Assembly: GCA_022819905.1 (NCBI GenBank)
Contig: JAJEGJ010000089.1
Location: 1-64,000, forward strand
DNA: 64,000 nucleotides
Direction: 5' to 3'
Source: Alphaproteobacteria bacterium
Lineage (GTDB): Bacteria; Pseudomonadota; Alphaproteobacteria; TMED109
The stretch's first letter is position 1. The number at the start of each line of letters is the position of its first letter. The position numbers and the translations under genes were made by a program. The notes below the pieces were generated by a model that was given only the letters and a program-made list of their open reading frames with translations, was not told where the DNA came from and ran no database searches. Positions 29,042 through 38,066 of this stretch are shown one piece after another.

Positions 29042-31999
29042 ATGGCCGGTCCTGTACCCACCAGTTCGCGTGTCGGCGACCGCACCCTGGAAACGCGCCT
29101 CCGCGGCGTCCTCGAAGGGGAAGTGCTGTTCGACGCCTTCAGCCGCGGGCGGTACGCCACCGACGCCTCGATCTACCAGATTGAACCGGTCGGCGTGGTC
29201 GTGCCCCGGCACAGCGGAGACGTCGAGGCGGCGCTGACGGTCGCGCGCGAGGAAGGGATCGCGGTCCTGCCGCGCGGGGCCGGCACGTCGCAGTGCGGCC
29301 AAACCGTGGGTCCGGCGCTCGTCATCGACACCACGAAACACCTCAACCGGGTGCTCGACATCGATGCGGACCGTCGGCGCGCAGTCGTCGAGCCCGGACT
29401 CGTGCTCGACCAACTGAACGCGCGTCTGAAACCGCACTGCCTCTTCTTCCCCGTGGATATCTCCACCGGAAACCGAGCCACGCTAGGAGGCATGGCCGGC
29501 AACAACAGCTGCGGGGCACGGTCGATCCGCTACGGCAACATGGTGCACAGCGTGCACGCCATTGACGCCGTGCTGCCGTCCGGCGCGGCGTACCGCTTCG
29601 GGCCGACCCCGGGCAATCTCCAGAGTCTGGCCGGTTCGCCGGACTACGCGGCGCTGGTCCAGCGTGTCCGGGCGATCGCTGCCAGCGAAGCGGATGAGAT
29701 CGCGGCCCGCATTCCCAAACTCCTGCGGCGGGTCGGCGGCTACAACATCGATTCGGTATCGCCTGCCGGCCATAACATGGCCAGCATCCTGGTCGGTTCC
29801 GAAGGGACCCTTGGCTTCTTCACGCGACTGGAACTCGACCTCCAGCCCATCCCACCGCACTCGGCGCTCGGAATCTGCCGTTTCGCTTCGCTCCGCGATG
29901 CCATGGCGGCCACGAAATCGATTGTCGAGCTTGGCCCCTCGGCCGTGGAGCTGGCCGACCGTCACCTGCTGGACCTCGCGCGCGCCGTGCCGCTCTACCG
30001 AACGACGATCGAGACCTTCATCGAGGGGAGACCGGAAGCCATCCTGCTCGTGGAGTTCTCGGGCGACGACAAGGTTCGCCAGGAACGCCAGCTCGACTGG
30101 CTGACGGAGACGCTCGCCGATCTCGGCCACCCCGGTTCGGTCGGCCGGATACTCGATCCATCGTCGCAAGCCGCAGTGTGGGACATGCGGAAGGCCGGAC
30201 TGAACATCGTCATGTCGATGAAGGGCGACGGCAAGCCGGTTTCGTTCGTCGAGGATTGCGCGGTGTCGCTCGATGACCTTCCGGAGTACACGGACCGCCT
30301 CACGGAGGTGTTTCGCCGACACGGCACGCACGGCACCTGGTACGCCCATGCGTCCGTGGGCTGCCTCCACGTGCGTCCCGTCCTGAACATGAAGGACGGG
30401 CGCGATGTCCGCGCCATGCGCGCGATCGCCGAGGAAGCCTTTGCCATGGTGCGCGCCTACCAGGGGTCGCATTCCGGCGAACACGGCGACGGCATCGTGC
30501 GCTCGGAATTTCACGAGGCGATGTTCGGCGGCCGCCTGGTCAAGGCATTCGAGGACATCAAGACCTGCTTCGACCCGGCGGGACTGTTCAATCCTGGCAA
30601 GATCGTCCGCCCGCATGCGATGGACGACCGCACCCTCTTCCGTTACCACCCGAACTACGCCGCAAAACCGCACGCGCCGGCGCTCGACTGGTCGGCGTGG
30701 GGGGCCGACGCCGGTGGATTCCTCAATGCGGTGGAGATGTGCAACAACAACGGCGCCTGCCGGAAGCGCAGCCCGGGGGTCATGTGCCCGTCCTTCCGGG
30801 CCACCGGCGACGAGCAGCACGTCACGCGTGGCCGCGCCAACACGTTGCGCCTAGCGCTCACCGGTCAGCTCGGAGACAACGCCCTGACGTCCGATGCCAT
30901 GGCCCAGTCGATGGCCCTGTGCATCGGCTGCAAGGGCTGCAAGCGCGAGTGCCCGACGGGTGTCGACATGGCCCGCATGAAGATCGAGGTGGAGCGGCAG
31001 CGCGTCCGCACGCACGGCCTTGGCGGACGGGATCGCCTGATCGGTTGGCTGCCGCGGTACGCGCCGGCGGCCTGGCGCCTGCGGCACCTTGTGAACGCCC
31101 GCAACCGGTCCTCGGTCCTGCGCCGGGCCGGGGAAGCGCTGGTCGGTTTCAGTGCCCGCCGGGCGCTGCCGGAATGGCATCGGGAACCCTTCCTGGAGAG
31201 CCCCTTGCCGGCGGGAGAGAATCCCGATGCCGTCCTCCTGCCCGACACGTTCACGACCTGGTTCGAGCCGGAGATTCCGCGCGCCGCGCTCGACGTCCTG
31301 ACGATGGCAGGCTACCGCGTGGACGTGGCGCGACCGCCGCCGGAAGGTCCTTCGGGAACGCGCCCGCTTTGCTGCGGCCGCACGTTCCTGGCCATCGGGG
31401 CGGTCGATGAGGCGCGCGCAGAGGCCGAGCGGACATTGCGGGTGCTTCGGCCATACTGCGAGCGAGGCATCCCGGTCATCGGTCTGGAGCCGTCCTGCCT
31501 GTTCACGTTGCGCGATGAGTGGACCGTGCTCCTCCCCGGCACCGGCACCGCGACGGTCGCCGACCTCGCCATGACGCTGGAGAGCTTTCTGGTGAGTCGG
31601 CCCGGACGACGAAGCCCCCGGTTCGGCCCGCTTTCCGTACCGGCCGGCCTGATCCACGGTCATTGCCACCAGAAAGCGTTCGACGCGCTAAGCGAACTCC
31701 GTGAAGTGCTGTCCTGGGTACCGGAGCTGAACGCCAAGGCAATCGAGTCGACCTGCTGCGGAATGGCCGGTGCGTTCGGCTATCAGGCCGAGACGTACGA
31801 CGTGTCGATGGCGATCGGCGGGCTGGACCTGTTCCCGGCGTTGGATGGGGCTCCAGACGACGCCCTGATCATCGCCGATGGCACGAGCTGCCGCCAGCAG
31901 ATCGCGGACGGCACGGGTCGGCGCCCCCGTCACGCCGCCGAAGTGCTTGCTGCATCGATGGCGGCGGGCGAAGCATCGCCAACCCCGCCCGCCGGCTGA
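29042..31999 (+). CDS. FAD-linked oxidase with C-terminal Fe-S domains (YdiJ/D-2-hydroxyacid dehydrogenase type)
   Basis: This is a 985-residue fusion of a GlcD-type FAD dehydrogenase and a GlcF-like Fe-S reductase. The N-terminal PCMH FAD domain shows [13 protein letters not shown] and [16 protein letters not shown]; an FAD-oxidase C domain follows ([19 protein letters not shown]). Fe-S ligands start at Cys567 ([10 protein letters not shown]...CPSF) and at Cys627, 630, 633 and 637 ([12 protein letters not shown]). Two CCG half-motifs (PLCCGRTF and [10 protein letters not shown]) end the chain. The family oxidises D-lactate, D-2-hydroxyglutarate or related 2-hydroxyacids at the membrane, feeding the respiratory chain. 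Which acid is used here is unknown. The architecture is complete. Confidence 0.92.
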   Translation: MAGPVPTSSRVGDRTLETRLRGVLEGEVLFDAFSRGRYATDASIYQIEPVGVVVPRHSGDVEAALTVAREEGIAVLPRGAGTSQCGQTVGPALVIDTTKHLNRVLDIDADRRRAVVEPGLVLDQLNARLKPHCLFFPVDISTGNRATLGGMAGNNSCGARSIRYGNMVHSVHAIDAVLPSGAAYRFGPTPGNLQSLAGSPDYAALVQRVRAIAASEADEIAARIPKLLRRVGGYNIDSVSPAGHNMASILVGSEGTLGFFTRLELDLQPIPPHSALGICRFASLRDAMAATKSIVELGPSAVELADRHLLDLARAVPLYRTTIETFIEGRPEAILLVEFSGDDKVRQERQLDWLTETLADLGHPGSVGRILDPSSQAAVWDMRKAGLNIVMSMKGDGKPVSFVEDCAVSLDDLPEYTDRLTEVFRRHGTHGTWYAHASVGCLHVRPVLNMKDGRDVRAMRAIAEEAFAMVRAYQGSHSGEHGDGIVRSEFHEAMFGGRLVKAFEDIKTCFDPAGLFNPGKIVRPHAMDDRTLFRYHPNYAAKPHAPALDWSAWGADAGGFLNAVEMCNNNGACRKRSPGVMCPSFRATGDEQHVTRGRANTLRLALTGQLGDNALTSDAMAQSMALCIGCKGCKRECPTGVDMARMKIEVERQRVRTHGLGGRDRLIGWLPRYAPAAWRLRHLVNARNRSSVLRRAGEALVGFSARRALPEWHREPFLESPLPAGENPDAVLLPDTFTTWFEPEIPRAALDVLTMAGYRVDVARPPPEGPSGTRPLCCGRTFLAIGAVDEARAEAERTLRVLRPYCERGIPVIGLEPSCLFTLRDEWTVLLPGTGTATVADLAMTLESFLVSRPGRRSPRFGPLSVPAGLIHGHCHQKAFDALSELREVLSWVPELNAKAIESTCCGMAGAFGYQAETYDVSMAIGGLDLFPALDGAPDDALIIADGTSCRQQIADGTGRRPRHAAEVLAASMAAGEASPTPPAG

Positions 32000-32127
32000 A
32001 CGCCGCGACCGTTTCCGGGAACTTGCCGGTCGGGCGCCAACGCAATCAAATCGGTGTGACGCTCGTCCACATACATGACGGGCCATCAAGCGCCCGCAGT
32101 GCAACCCAGTTCCCAGAGGAGACAACC

Positions 32128-32406
32128 GTGCCGAGACTACTCAACCAACGGGCTTCCGCCGCAAAGGTCGTAGCGGGCGCACTGACCGCGCTGCTGGTCG
32201 CCGCCCCGGCCTCGACGACGCTGGCCGCTGATGGCGACATGGAGAAATGCTATGGCGTCGCCAAGGCGGGTCAGAACGACTGCGCGGCCGGCGAGGGGAC
32301 CACGTGCCAGGGCACCTCGACGGTCGACGGCCAGAAGGACGCCTGGATCTATGTCCCGGCGGGCCTCTGCGAAAAACTGGTCGGCGGCAGCCTTAAGGAA
32401 AGCTGA
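32128..32406 (+). CDS. DUF2282 bufferin-like precursor (BufA1 type)
   Basis: This is a 92-residue secreted precursor. The start is GTG 32128, supported by AGAGGAG six bases upstream. A signal peptide ends near TTLAADG. The mature part has the DUF2282 signature with four cysteines, Cys41 (EKCYG), Cys52 (NDCA), Cys60 (TCQG) and Cys81 (GLCEK), and the conserved [19 protein letters not shown] tail. Established: DUF2282 peptides (bufferins) are modified on cysteines by a DUF692-family multinuclear iron enzyme (BufB) with partner BufC, then bind copper in the periplasm. Neither partner gene is adjacent or elsewhere in this window. The next genes are an ECF sigma factor and a probable anti-sigma factor, which suggests stress-induced expression. 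Confidence 0.9.
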   Translation: MPRLLNQRASAAKVVAGALTALLVAAPASTTLAADGDMEKCYGVAKAGQNDCAAGEGTTCQGTSTVDGQKDAWIYVPAGLCEKLVGGSLKES

Positions 32407-32506
32407 TCGGCTCGCGCGATCGGCTGCCATCGTGCACAAGAAGGTCGATCAAACACGGCTGCTGCACGTCCACGACTGACCAACCGCGCGGCGGTCCTCC
32501 ACCGCC

Positions 32507-33010
32507 ATGAACGACAAGGACCTGCTGCAGGCCGGCTACCGATACGCCCTGTCGTTACGGACCGGGGCCGACGACGCCGATGACCTGGTCCAGGAGGCCT
32601 GGTACCGGCTGCATCGTCACGGTGGTCGCGCCGGCAGCAAGGCGCACTTGTTCACGGTCATTCGAAATATCTACGTGGACCGGTGGCGCCGCGACCAGTT
32701 GATCGTGTTCGAGCCCCTGGACGACGTGGACGAGGTGGCCGACAGCCGGACCGTCATCGACGACGGGCGGTACGATGCGCTGAGACTGGCTCGGCTCCTC
32801 GATTCGCTCCACGCCGCCGAGCGCGAAGCGCTGTTCCTGAACGTCGTCGAAGGTTATACCGCGCAGGAAATCAGTGATTTCACCGGCCGACCGCGCGGCA
32901 CCGTCCTGAGTCTCATTCACCGCGCCAAACGGAAACTGCGGCAGGGTCTCGCGGCGGACCCGGTCGAGCCGAGGCCGGCAGCAAGGAAGGGGAAAGGGTC
33001 TGCGGCATGA
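32507..33010 (+). CDS. ECF-family RNA polymerase sigma factor
   Basis: This is a 167-residue extracytoplasmic-function sigma factor with only regions 2 and 4. Region 2 is seen as ADDADDLVQEAWYRLHRHG and FTVIRNIYVDRWRR; region 4 as LNVVEGYTAQEISDFTGRPRGTVLSLIHRAKRKL. It lies 100 bases after the bufferin-like gene and overlaps the next gene by 4 bases (ATGA), the usual sigma/anti-sigma pairing. Targets are unknown; the bufferin gene upstream is the obvious candidate. Confidence 0.92.
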   Translation: MNDKDLLQAGYRYALSLRTGADDADDLVQEAWYRLHRHGGRAGSKAHLFTVIRNIYVDRWRRDQLIVFEPLDDVDEVADSRTVIDDGRYDALRLARLLDSLHAAEREALFLNVVEGYTAQEISDFTGRPRGTVLSLIHRAKRKLRQGLAADPVEPRPAARKGKGSAA

Positions 33011-33597
33011 CCGACCTCGAATCTCGCCTGCAGGAACATTACGCGCGGGCGCGTCTGTCCGACGCCCGCATCGAGCAAATGCTCGCTGCCGCTCCCGCCA
33101 AGGCGACACCCCCCCGAGTCTGGTACGCCCGCCTGGGCTCGTTCGCCGCCGCGCTGGTTGTCGGCCTTGGGGTGTTGCACTTCCACCTGATCGAGCGTGA
33201 CATCGCGGCACGGGTGCTCGCGGAAGTCGCGATGAACCACGGCAAGCAACTGGACGTCGAAATCGCTTCAGGTGATGAAGCGGTTGTTGCCGCCGCACTC
33301 GACCGCCTGGACATTCCCCTTCGCCCGCCGGGCCAATGGCCCGCCCGCTACGCCCTCCTCGGCGGGCGCTATTGCTCGATCCAGGGCGGGCTCGCCGCAC
33401 AACTCAAGCTGCACGACCTGGAAACGGGCGACTTCCACACCCTGTACGCCACCCGACTGACGTCCGATCTCGAATCGGTCGTGGACACGGCAACCACGCA
33501 CGACAACGTTGGCATCACCTTTTGGCGTGACCAGGACGTGTTCTTTGCACTGGCCGGCGGCGATGCGCCCAACGCCTGGCCGCAGGATTCGAACTAG
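33007..33597 (+). CDS. Single-pass membrane protein, probable anti-sigma factor
   Basis: This is a 196-residue protein with a short cytosolic N-terminus (about 38 residues), one transmembrane helix (LGSFAAALVVGLGVLHFHL) and a periplasmic domain of about 130 residues. The layout and the 4-base overlap with the ECF sigma gene fit an anti-sigma factor. There is no zinc-binding HxxxCxxC motif; the only cysteine (GRYCSIQGG) is periplasmic, where it could sense metal or redox state. No named family was recognised, so the function is inferred from context. It differs from the multi-pass NrsF anti-sigma factors known in some alphaproteobacterial bufferin systems. Confidence 0.65.
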   Translation: MTDLESRLQEHYARARLSDARIEQMLAAAPAKATPPRVWYARLGSFAAALVVGLGVLHFHLIERDIAARVLAEVAMNHGKQLDVEIASGDEAVVAAALDRLDIPLRPPGQWPARYALLGGRYCSIQGGLAAQLKLHDLETGDFHTLYATRLTSDLESVVDTATTHDNVGITFWRDQDVFFALAGGDAPNAWPQDSN

Positions 33598-33655
33598 GCA
33601 GGCATGGCGGCGAACCGGTAGCGGTCCGGGGCCCGCCTCGATCGCGTCCGCGAGG

Positions 33656-33677
33656 CCGCACCACCGATTCGGTGCGG
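33656..33677. terminator. GC-rich hairpin after the sigma/anti-sigma genes
   Basis: A perfect 7-bp stem (33656-33662 with 33671-33677) with an 8-base loop lies about 60 bases after the anti-sigma stop. No T run follows, so it is only a weak intrinsic terminator candidate. Confidence 0.35.
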
Positions 33678-33835
33678 GTTGCTCCGGGCCCGCCCCCCGG
33701 CCGGCTGTCCAACGCAAGGGTCCTGGGCAGGACCTTGGCCGCTGTGCCTGACGATCAGCGGCGCGCGCCAGAGCCCGTCTATGATTCTCCCCGCCGCGCG
33801 TCGTTGACTGCCAAGCGAACCCCGGAGGACGAAAC

Positions 33836-34396
33836 GTGCCCGACAACCTCCGTGCCATCAATGAGCACCTGCAATCTCGTCTCAGGCAAGACAATCGGGA
33901 TTCCGTCCCTGCCGTGGAGGCCGCTCAATGGTTGGCCGAAGCAGGCCTGCTTGCGGATTCGAGGAGTCGGCCCGGTTTGCCGCTCCGCAGGCTGCTTCGG
34001 GCCAACCGCATCTTCGGCCAAGAACAGGTTCCGCCCCGACCCGGCGGTCGATGGCGCGTCCGGCGCCGGCCGCCGGTTACGGGCTACCACGCCCACATCT
34101 ACTATGACGAGACGAGCCGTGCCGACGCAGCGGTGGTACGCGAAGAAATAGCCGCCTATTTTTCCGTACGGCTCGGCCGGTGGAGGGATCAGCCGGTCGG
34201 CCCGCATCCACAAGCGATGTACCAAGTCGCGTTTGCGCCCGAGGAATTCGCCAAGATCGTCCCTTGGCTAATGGTTCACCGCCGCGGCCTCACCGTCCTC
34301 ATCCACCCCGAAACCGGGGAGGCGGTCGGAGATCATGACGAGCGGGCCCTGTGGATGGGTCGAAAACTCCGTCTCCGGTTGCGAGTGCTTCGCTGA
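33836..34396 (+). CDS. DOPA 4,5-dioxygenase-family protein with N-terminal extension
   Basis: This is a 186-residue protein with two parts. Residues about 83-176 match the DOPA-dioxygenase family: GYHAHIYYD, FSVRLGRWRDQPVGPHP, MYQVAF and GLTVLIHPETGEAVGDHDERALWMG, including the His residues expected for metal binding. Residues 1-80 form a separate helical, basic segment (LRAINEHLQSRL and GLPLRRLLR) that looks like a small DNA/RNA-binding or substrate-entry domain. The start is GTG at 33836 with GGAGGA just upstream. The family cleaves extradiol catechols in fungi and plants; bacterial members are mostly uncharacterised. It is convergent with a secreted intradiol dioxygenase-like gene. Confidence 0.8.
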   Translation: MPDNLRAINEHLQSRLRQDNRDSVPAVEAAQWLAEAGLLADSRSRPGLPLRRLLRANRIFGQEQVPPRPGGRWRVRRRPPVTGYHAHIYYDETSRADAAVVREEIAAYFSVRLGRWRDQPVGPHPQAMYQVAFAPEEFAKIVPWLMVHRRGLTVLIHPETGEAVGDHDERALWMGRKLRLRLRVLR

Positions 34397-34462
34397 GTAC
34401 CCGAGCGGGTCGCGGACAGACGGACGGCGTCTCGGCCCCATGCCGTTCCGGGCGGGTCCGGC

Positions 34463-35077
34463 TCAGGGAGGCTCCATCACGAAATTGAAGGTAGCCGAAA
34501 GACCGGCGTACCCCTTGGACACGCTCATCAGGAGGTCCGGACGATACAGCGCGTCCTGCGCATTCAGTTCCTCGTCCGGGAAGTAAAGCTGGGTCGTGAG
34601 CTCACGCAGGCCATCCGCCTGGATGCGGACATGAATGTGAGGGGTTCGCACGAAGCCTGACCCGTAGGACCCGGGTTTCAGCGTCAGGAACTTGTACCGG
34701 CCTTCGGCATCCGTACGGACCTTGCCGCGCAACTCGAAACTTTCGGTGTCATAGACCCCGGTCGGATCGGCCTGCCAAAGGTCAAGTACCGCGCCCACCA
34801 CCGGCTGGCACGCGACGTCGACAACCTGGCCTCGCACCGTGAGGTCCTTGCCGTCCATGCCCTCCACGCGGAAGTCGTCACGGAACGGAGCGTCCGCCAG
34901 ATGGAACGGTCCTGCCGTCTGCTTGGGGGTTCCTGCCGCGGTGCCGTCCCCGCAAAGTTCTTCCTGCTGCGCCACGGCCGCCCACGGCGCCAGCGGGAGT
35001 GCCGAAACACCGAGCACGCCGGCCCCCCCTCGAAGCAACAGACGGCGGCGGTTCAGGTCAAAGTCGCGAGCGGGCAT
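34463..35077 (-). CDS. Secreted intradiol ring-cleavage dioxygenase-like protein
   Basis: This 204-residue protein has a Tat leader (LNRRRLLLRGGAG) and the intradiol dioxygenase core: GQVVDVACQPVVGAVLDLWQADPTGVYD, the metal-site region RTDAEGRYKFLTLKPGSY and the two histidines in TPHIHVRI. Cytosolic relatives cleave catechol or protocatechuate with Fe(III); exported Tat versions are common in bacteria but of unknown substrate. The ATG at 35077 puts the twin arginines at residues 9-10. Upstream in-frame ATGs at 35137 and 35209 would run into the divergent DUF3179 promoter or start. Confidence 0.85.
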   Translation of the reverse strand: MPARDFDLNRRRLLLRGGAGVLGVSALPLAPWAAVAQQEELCGDGTAAGTPKQTAGPFHLADAPFRDDFRVEGMDGKDLTVRGQVVDVACQPVVGAVLDLWQADPTGVYDTESFELRGKVRTDAEGRYKFLTLKPGSYGSGFVRTPHIHVRIQADGLRELTTQLYFPDEELNAQDALYRPDLLMSVSKGYAGLSATFNFVMEPP

Positions 35078-35207
35078 CGTCGGCACTTTCCCAGTAACAG
35101 ACGCAGGTAGCGCATCTTGCGACAGTTTTTTGTCCATTGCCAACTGCCCTAGTTCGGTATGGTCTCTCAGCAGGTCGGCATTGCCCGTCGTTTGGAGCAT
35201 GTGCGTC

Positions 35208-36242
35208 ATGTCGTTTCAGGTCTCGAATCGCCCTGTTGTTCTTTGCGGCTGGCGCCTCCTTGCCGTTGCGCTCACGCTGCTGGTCGCCAATCCGGCCGCC
35301 GCTGACCCGGAACGGTGGAAGCTCGCGTGGCCGGACACCGACTTCGCGAAGCACTCGGTGGACCTCCGATCGATCCGGTCCGGCGGGCCGCCAAAGGACG
35401 GAATCCCCTCGATCGACAATCCGACGTTCGTGCCCGTGTCCGAGACTTCGGACCTGGCGGCCAAGGAGCCCGTGATCAGTCTTGACGTCGCCGGTGACGC
35501 CCGCGCCTACCCTTTGCGCGTCCTGATGTGGCACGAAATCGTCAACGACACGGTGGGCGGAGTCCCAGTCGCCGTTACGTACTGTCCGCTATGCAACGCT
35601 GCAATCGTCTTCGACCGCCAGCTCGGCGAGCAAGTTCTCGACTTCGGGACCACCGGAAAACTCCGCAAATCCGACCTTGTCATGTACGACCGGCAAACGG
35701 AGAGTTGGTGGCAGCAGTACACGGGTGACGCCATCGTCGGAGCACTAACCGGCCAAACGCTCACCCTGCGCGCGTCGCGGCTCACCTCGTGGGAGCGCTT
35801 CCAGGAGGCCCACCCCGAAGGCCAAGTCCTCGTGCCCAACGATCCGCGGTCCCGCCACTACGGCGTGAACCCGTACGTCGGCTACGACACCCGCCCCGCC
35901 CCGTTCCGCTACGGCGGTGAACTCCCGGAGGGCATTGCCCCGCTCGAGCGCGTGGTGGCGGTCGGAAACCGGGCATGGAGCTTCAAGTATCTCGAGGCGG
36001 TGCGCGCCGTCGATGCCGGCGAATTCGTCATTACCTGGGAACCGGGCCAGGCGTCTGCGCTCGACGCCAACATGGTCGCGTTGGGCCGGGACGTCGGCAA
36101 CATCCTGGTGCAAACCAAGGAGAGCCCCCCGAAGGATGTGCCGCACCACGTCACGTTCGCTTTTGTGTTCCATGCTTTTCAGCCGGATGCGGACATCGTG
36201 GTCGGCGCGCCCTACGAGCGCGGCGTAGGTGATGATGTATAG
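35208..36242 (+). CDS. DUF3179 domain-containing exported protein
   Basis: This is a 344-residue exported protein of the DUF3179 family, function unknown. A signal peptide (LLAVALTLLVANPAAA) is followed by the family core: AYPLRVLMWHEIVNDTVGGVPVAVTYCPLCNAAIVFDR, which carries a CxxC pair, then DFGTTGKLRKSDLVMYDRQT. ATG 35208 was chosen over ATG 35199 because the GGAG at 35194-35197 is better spaced. The CPLC pair could bind a metal; that is inference. It starts a plus-strand run with cytochrome P460 and a YHS protein. Confidence 0.85.
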   Translation: MSFQVSNRPVVLCGWRLLAVALTLLVANPAAADPERWKLAWPDTDFAKHSVDLRSIRSGGPPKDGIPSIDNPTFVPVSETSDLAAKEPVISLDVAGDARAYPLRVLMWHEIVNDTVGGVPVAVTYCPLCNAAIVFDRQLGEQVLDFGTTGKLRKSDLVMYDRQTESWWQQYTGDAIVGALTGQTLTLRASRLTSWERFQEAHPEGQVLVPNDPRSRHYGVNPYVGYDTRPAPFRYGGELPEGIAPLERVVAVGNRAWSFKYLEAVRAVDAGEFVITWEPGQASALDANMVALGRDVGNILVQTKESPPKDVPHHVTFAFVFHAFQPDADIVVGAPYERGVGDDV

Positions 36243-36251
36243 TTTTTCCCC

Positions 36252-36268
36252 ATCTGCCGAAGGCAGAT
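36252..36268. other. Short hairpin between DUF3179 and P460 genes
   Basis: A 7-bp perfect stem (36252-36258 with 36262-36268) with a three-base GAA loop lies in the 49-base gap, just before the P460 ribosome site. It could tune read-through or translation; there is no T run after it, although a short T run precedes it. Confidence 0.35.
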
Positions 36269-36291
36269 TGCTGGGTGGAGGAACCAGAACC

Positions 36292-36816
36292 ATGCGCATG
36301 ATTGGTATCGCAGTTGCGCTTGCGGCCGCTTTCGGCATGGCCGGCCAAGTGTTGGCTGGCGCGGAACGCATCACGTATCCCGACAACTACAAGTCCGACT
36401 TCGTCTACTTCATGACGTCGGACCGTCCCGACAACAACACGGTCCGCGATCTCTACGCCAACCTCACCGCGTTCGAAAGTGCCAAGGACGGCGCCCCGCT
36501 CGACCACGGTTCGCAGTTCGCGATGGAGGTGTACGCCGCAGTGGTGGACGAGGCTGGGGAGCCCGTGTACGACGCCGACGGACGCATGCAGAAGGCCAAT
36601 CTCAAGGTCGTCGCCATCATGGAGAAACAGCCGGGCTGGGGGGAGAGCTACCCGGAGGACATCCGCAACGGTGACTGGGAGTTCGGGTTCTTCACCGGCG
36701 ACGGCACGCTCAAGGCGGACGTCGACACGCGACCCTGCATGGAATGCCACCTGCCCTTCGCCGACGACGACTACGTGATTTACCTCGAGGAACTTGTCGC
36801 CAAGGCGAATGAATAG
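36292..36816 (+). CDS. Cytochrome P460 family protein
   Basis: This is a 174-residue periplasmic cytochrome P460-type protein. A signal peptide ends near VLAGAE. The family core includes MTSDRPDNNTVRDLY and NGDWEFGFF, and the heme motif CMECH is at residues 149-153, near the C-terminus as is typical. Characterised P460 enzymes oxidise hydroxylamine/NO and carry a Lys-heme crosslink; a suitable Lys is present (Lys105 in ANLKVV), but I cannot confirm it. A strong GGAGGA precedes ATG 36292. The stop overlaps the start of the YHS gene by 8 bases. Confidence 0.85.
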   Translation: MRMIGIAVALAAAFGMAGQVLAGAERITYPDNYKSDFVYFMTSDRPDNNTVRDLYANLTAFESAKDGAPLDHGSQFAMEVYAAVVDEAGEPVYDADGRMQKANLKVVAIMEKQPGWGESYPEDIRNGDWEFGFFTGDGTLKADVDTRPCMECHLPFADDDYVIYLEELVAKANE

Positions 36817-37270
36817 ACGTCAAGCACTGCTGGCCTGCGGCCTCGTCCTGGCCGTCGGGACTGCGACCGCTTCGGCGCAGGCCGCGGAGGACCCGGTCTT
36901 CACCGGGCCCTTCTCGTCCGTCGCGATTCGCGGAATCGATCCGGTCGCATACTTTTCGGAGGAGCGCCCGGTCGAGGGCAGCCGGGACTTCGCCTTCGAT
37001 TGGCGCGGTGCGACCTGGCTGTTCAGCAGCGAGGCAAACCTGGAAGCATTCCAGGCCGAACCCGAGCGTTACGCGCCGCAATACGGTGGCTATTGTGCCT
37101 GGGCGGTGGCCAACGGCTACACCGCCTCAACGGACCCGGAGGCATGGACGATCTTCGAGGACAAGCTCTACCTGAACTACAGCCTGTCGGTGCAGGCGCA
37201 ATGGGAAGAGGACATCCCCGGAAACGTGCAGCGGGCCGACCAGAACTGGCCGGGCGTCCTGGACCGCTGA
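36809..37270 (+). CDS. Exported YHS domain-containing protein
   Basis: This is a 153-residue exported protein with a signal peptide (ending SAQAAED) and a YHS domain: GIDPVAYFSE, FDWRGATWLFSSEANLEAFQAEPERYAPQYGGYCAWAV. YHS domains are small, often metal-related modules; exported YHS proteins of this length are widespread and uncharacterised. Start ATG 36809 lies inside the end of the P460 gene, so translation is coupled. Four bases separate its stop from the convergent soxA stop. Confidence 0.85.
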   Translation: MNRRQALLACGLVLAVGTATASAQAAEDPVFTGPFSSVAIRGIDPVAYFSEERPVEGSRDFAFDWRGATWLFSSEANLEAFQAEPERYAPQYGGYCAWAVANGYTASTDPEAWTIFEDKLYLNYSLSVQAQWEEDIPGNVQRADQNWPGVLDR

Positions 37271-37274
37271 ACCG

Positions 37275-38066
37275 CTAGCGACGCACCGCGGGCGCCTCTA
37301 CCGCCAGGCCGGTACCTCGCCAGGCGACGTAGAGCTGGAGCGCGTTGTAGTCGTCGCTGCCGATGGGGAGCGGCTCGGCGCGGGCCTGCTCGTTGCAGAA
37401 CTGGAACCGGCGATGCACGGAACTCACCGTGCCCCAGCGAAGCAGGTACGCCGGGAACCCGTTGATCTGTCCCTGGCTGATCCGCTCGGCCCGAAGCATA
37501 TGCCCGACGCGCTGGTCGTGGCACTGGGTACAGGCGACGTTCATCTGCCCGACGCGTTCCGCGTAGAGGCTCCGGCCGCGCTCGAACCATGGATGCGCCG
37601 GACCATCGATCTGCACTTGAAGAGGCTGCCCGGCCGACTGCTGCGTCACATAGACGCTCAGCGACAGCAGCGGGTCGCTCTCCAGCGGATAGGGTTCGAT
37701 TCCCATGTGGCGCGTGCGGCACGCGTTGATGCGCTGCTCGAGATTGGTGAGCAGGCCGCTGACGGGATCGATCTTCGGATAGGTCGGGGCGACGCCCGCC
37801 AATGCGTCGGCAGCCCCGTGGCAGGAGGAGCAGGACTGTCCGTCAACTCCGTCCCGGCTATCCCAGAGCTCGGCACCGCGCTCCACCCAGAACAACCCGG
37901 GATTGGCAAACTCGTCGTCCTGGATTGCCTGCGTTTCCGGCCGGGCGAACTCGTAGCCCGAACGGGGCGGAGAAGGCGCGGGGGCGGGAAGCTCGGAGCC
38001 AACCCAGGCCGGCCAGGCGACGGCCATTCCGGCCACCGCCGGCCACAGCCAAGGGAGGCGTATCAA
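37275..38066 (-). CDS. soxA: Sulfur oxidation diheme cytochrome SoxA
   Basis: SoxA, with SoxX, couples thiosulfate to the SoxY cysteine in the periplasm. The 263-residue protein has a signal peptide, two heme motifs (CSSCH and CTQCH) and the axial/catalytic cysteine Cys224 in RRFQFCNEQARAEP, preceded by the family signature GQINGFPAYLLRWG. I place the start at TTG 38066, which overlaps the soxZ stop (TTGA) and gives a signal peptide starting IRLPWLWP; longer in-frame versions would run through soxZ. It is the last gene of soxX-Y-Z-A. Confidence 0.92.
   Translation of the reverse strand: MIRLPWLWPAVAGMAVAWPAWVGSELPAPAPSPPRSGYEFARPETQAIQDDEFANPGLFWVERGAELWDSRDGVDGQSCSSCHGAADALAGVAPTYPKIDPVSGLLTNLEQRINACRTRHMGIEPYPLESDPLLSLSVYVTQQSAGQPLQVQIDGPAHPWFERGRSLYAERVGQMNVACTQCHDQRVGHMLRAERISQGQINGFPAYLLRWGTVSSVHRRFQFCNEQARAEPLPIGSDDYNALQLYVAWRGTGLAVEAPAVRR

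Noticed and set aside
29483..30820. A 445-residue minus-strand ORF inside the FAD/Fe-S dehydrogenase
   Set aside because: It has no domain, and the plus-strand gene is continuous and motif-rich.
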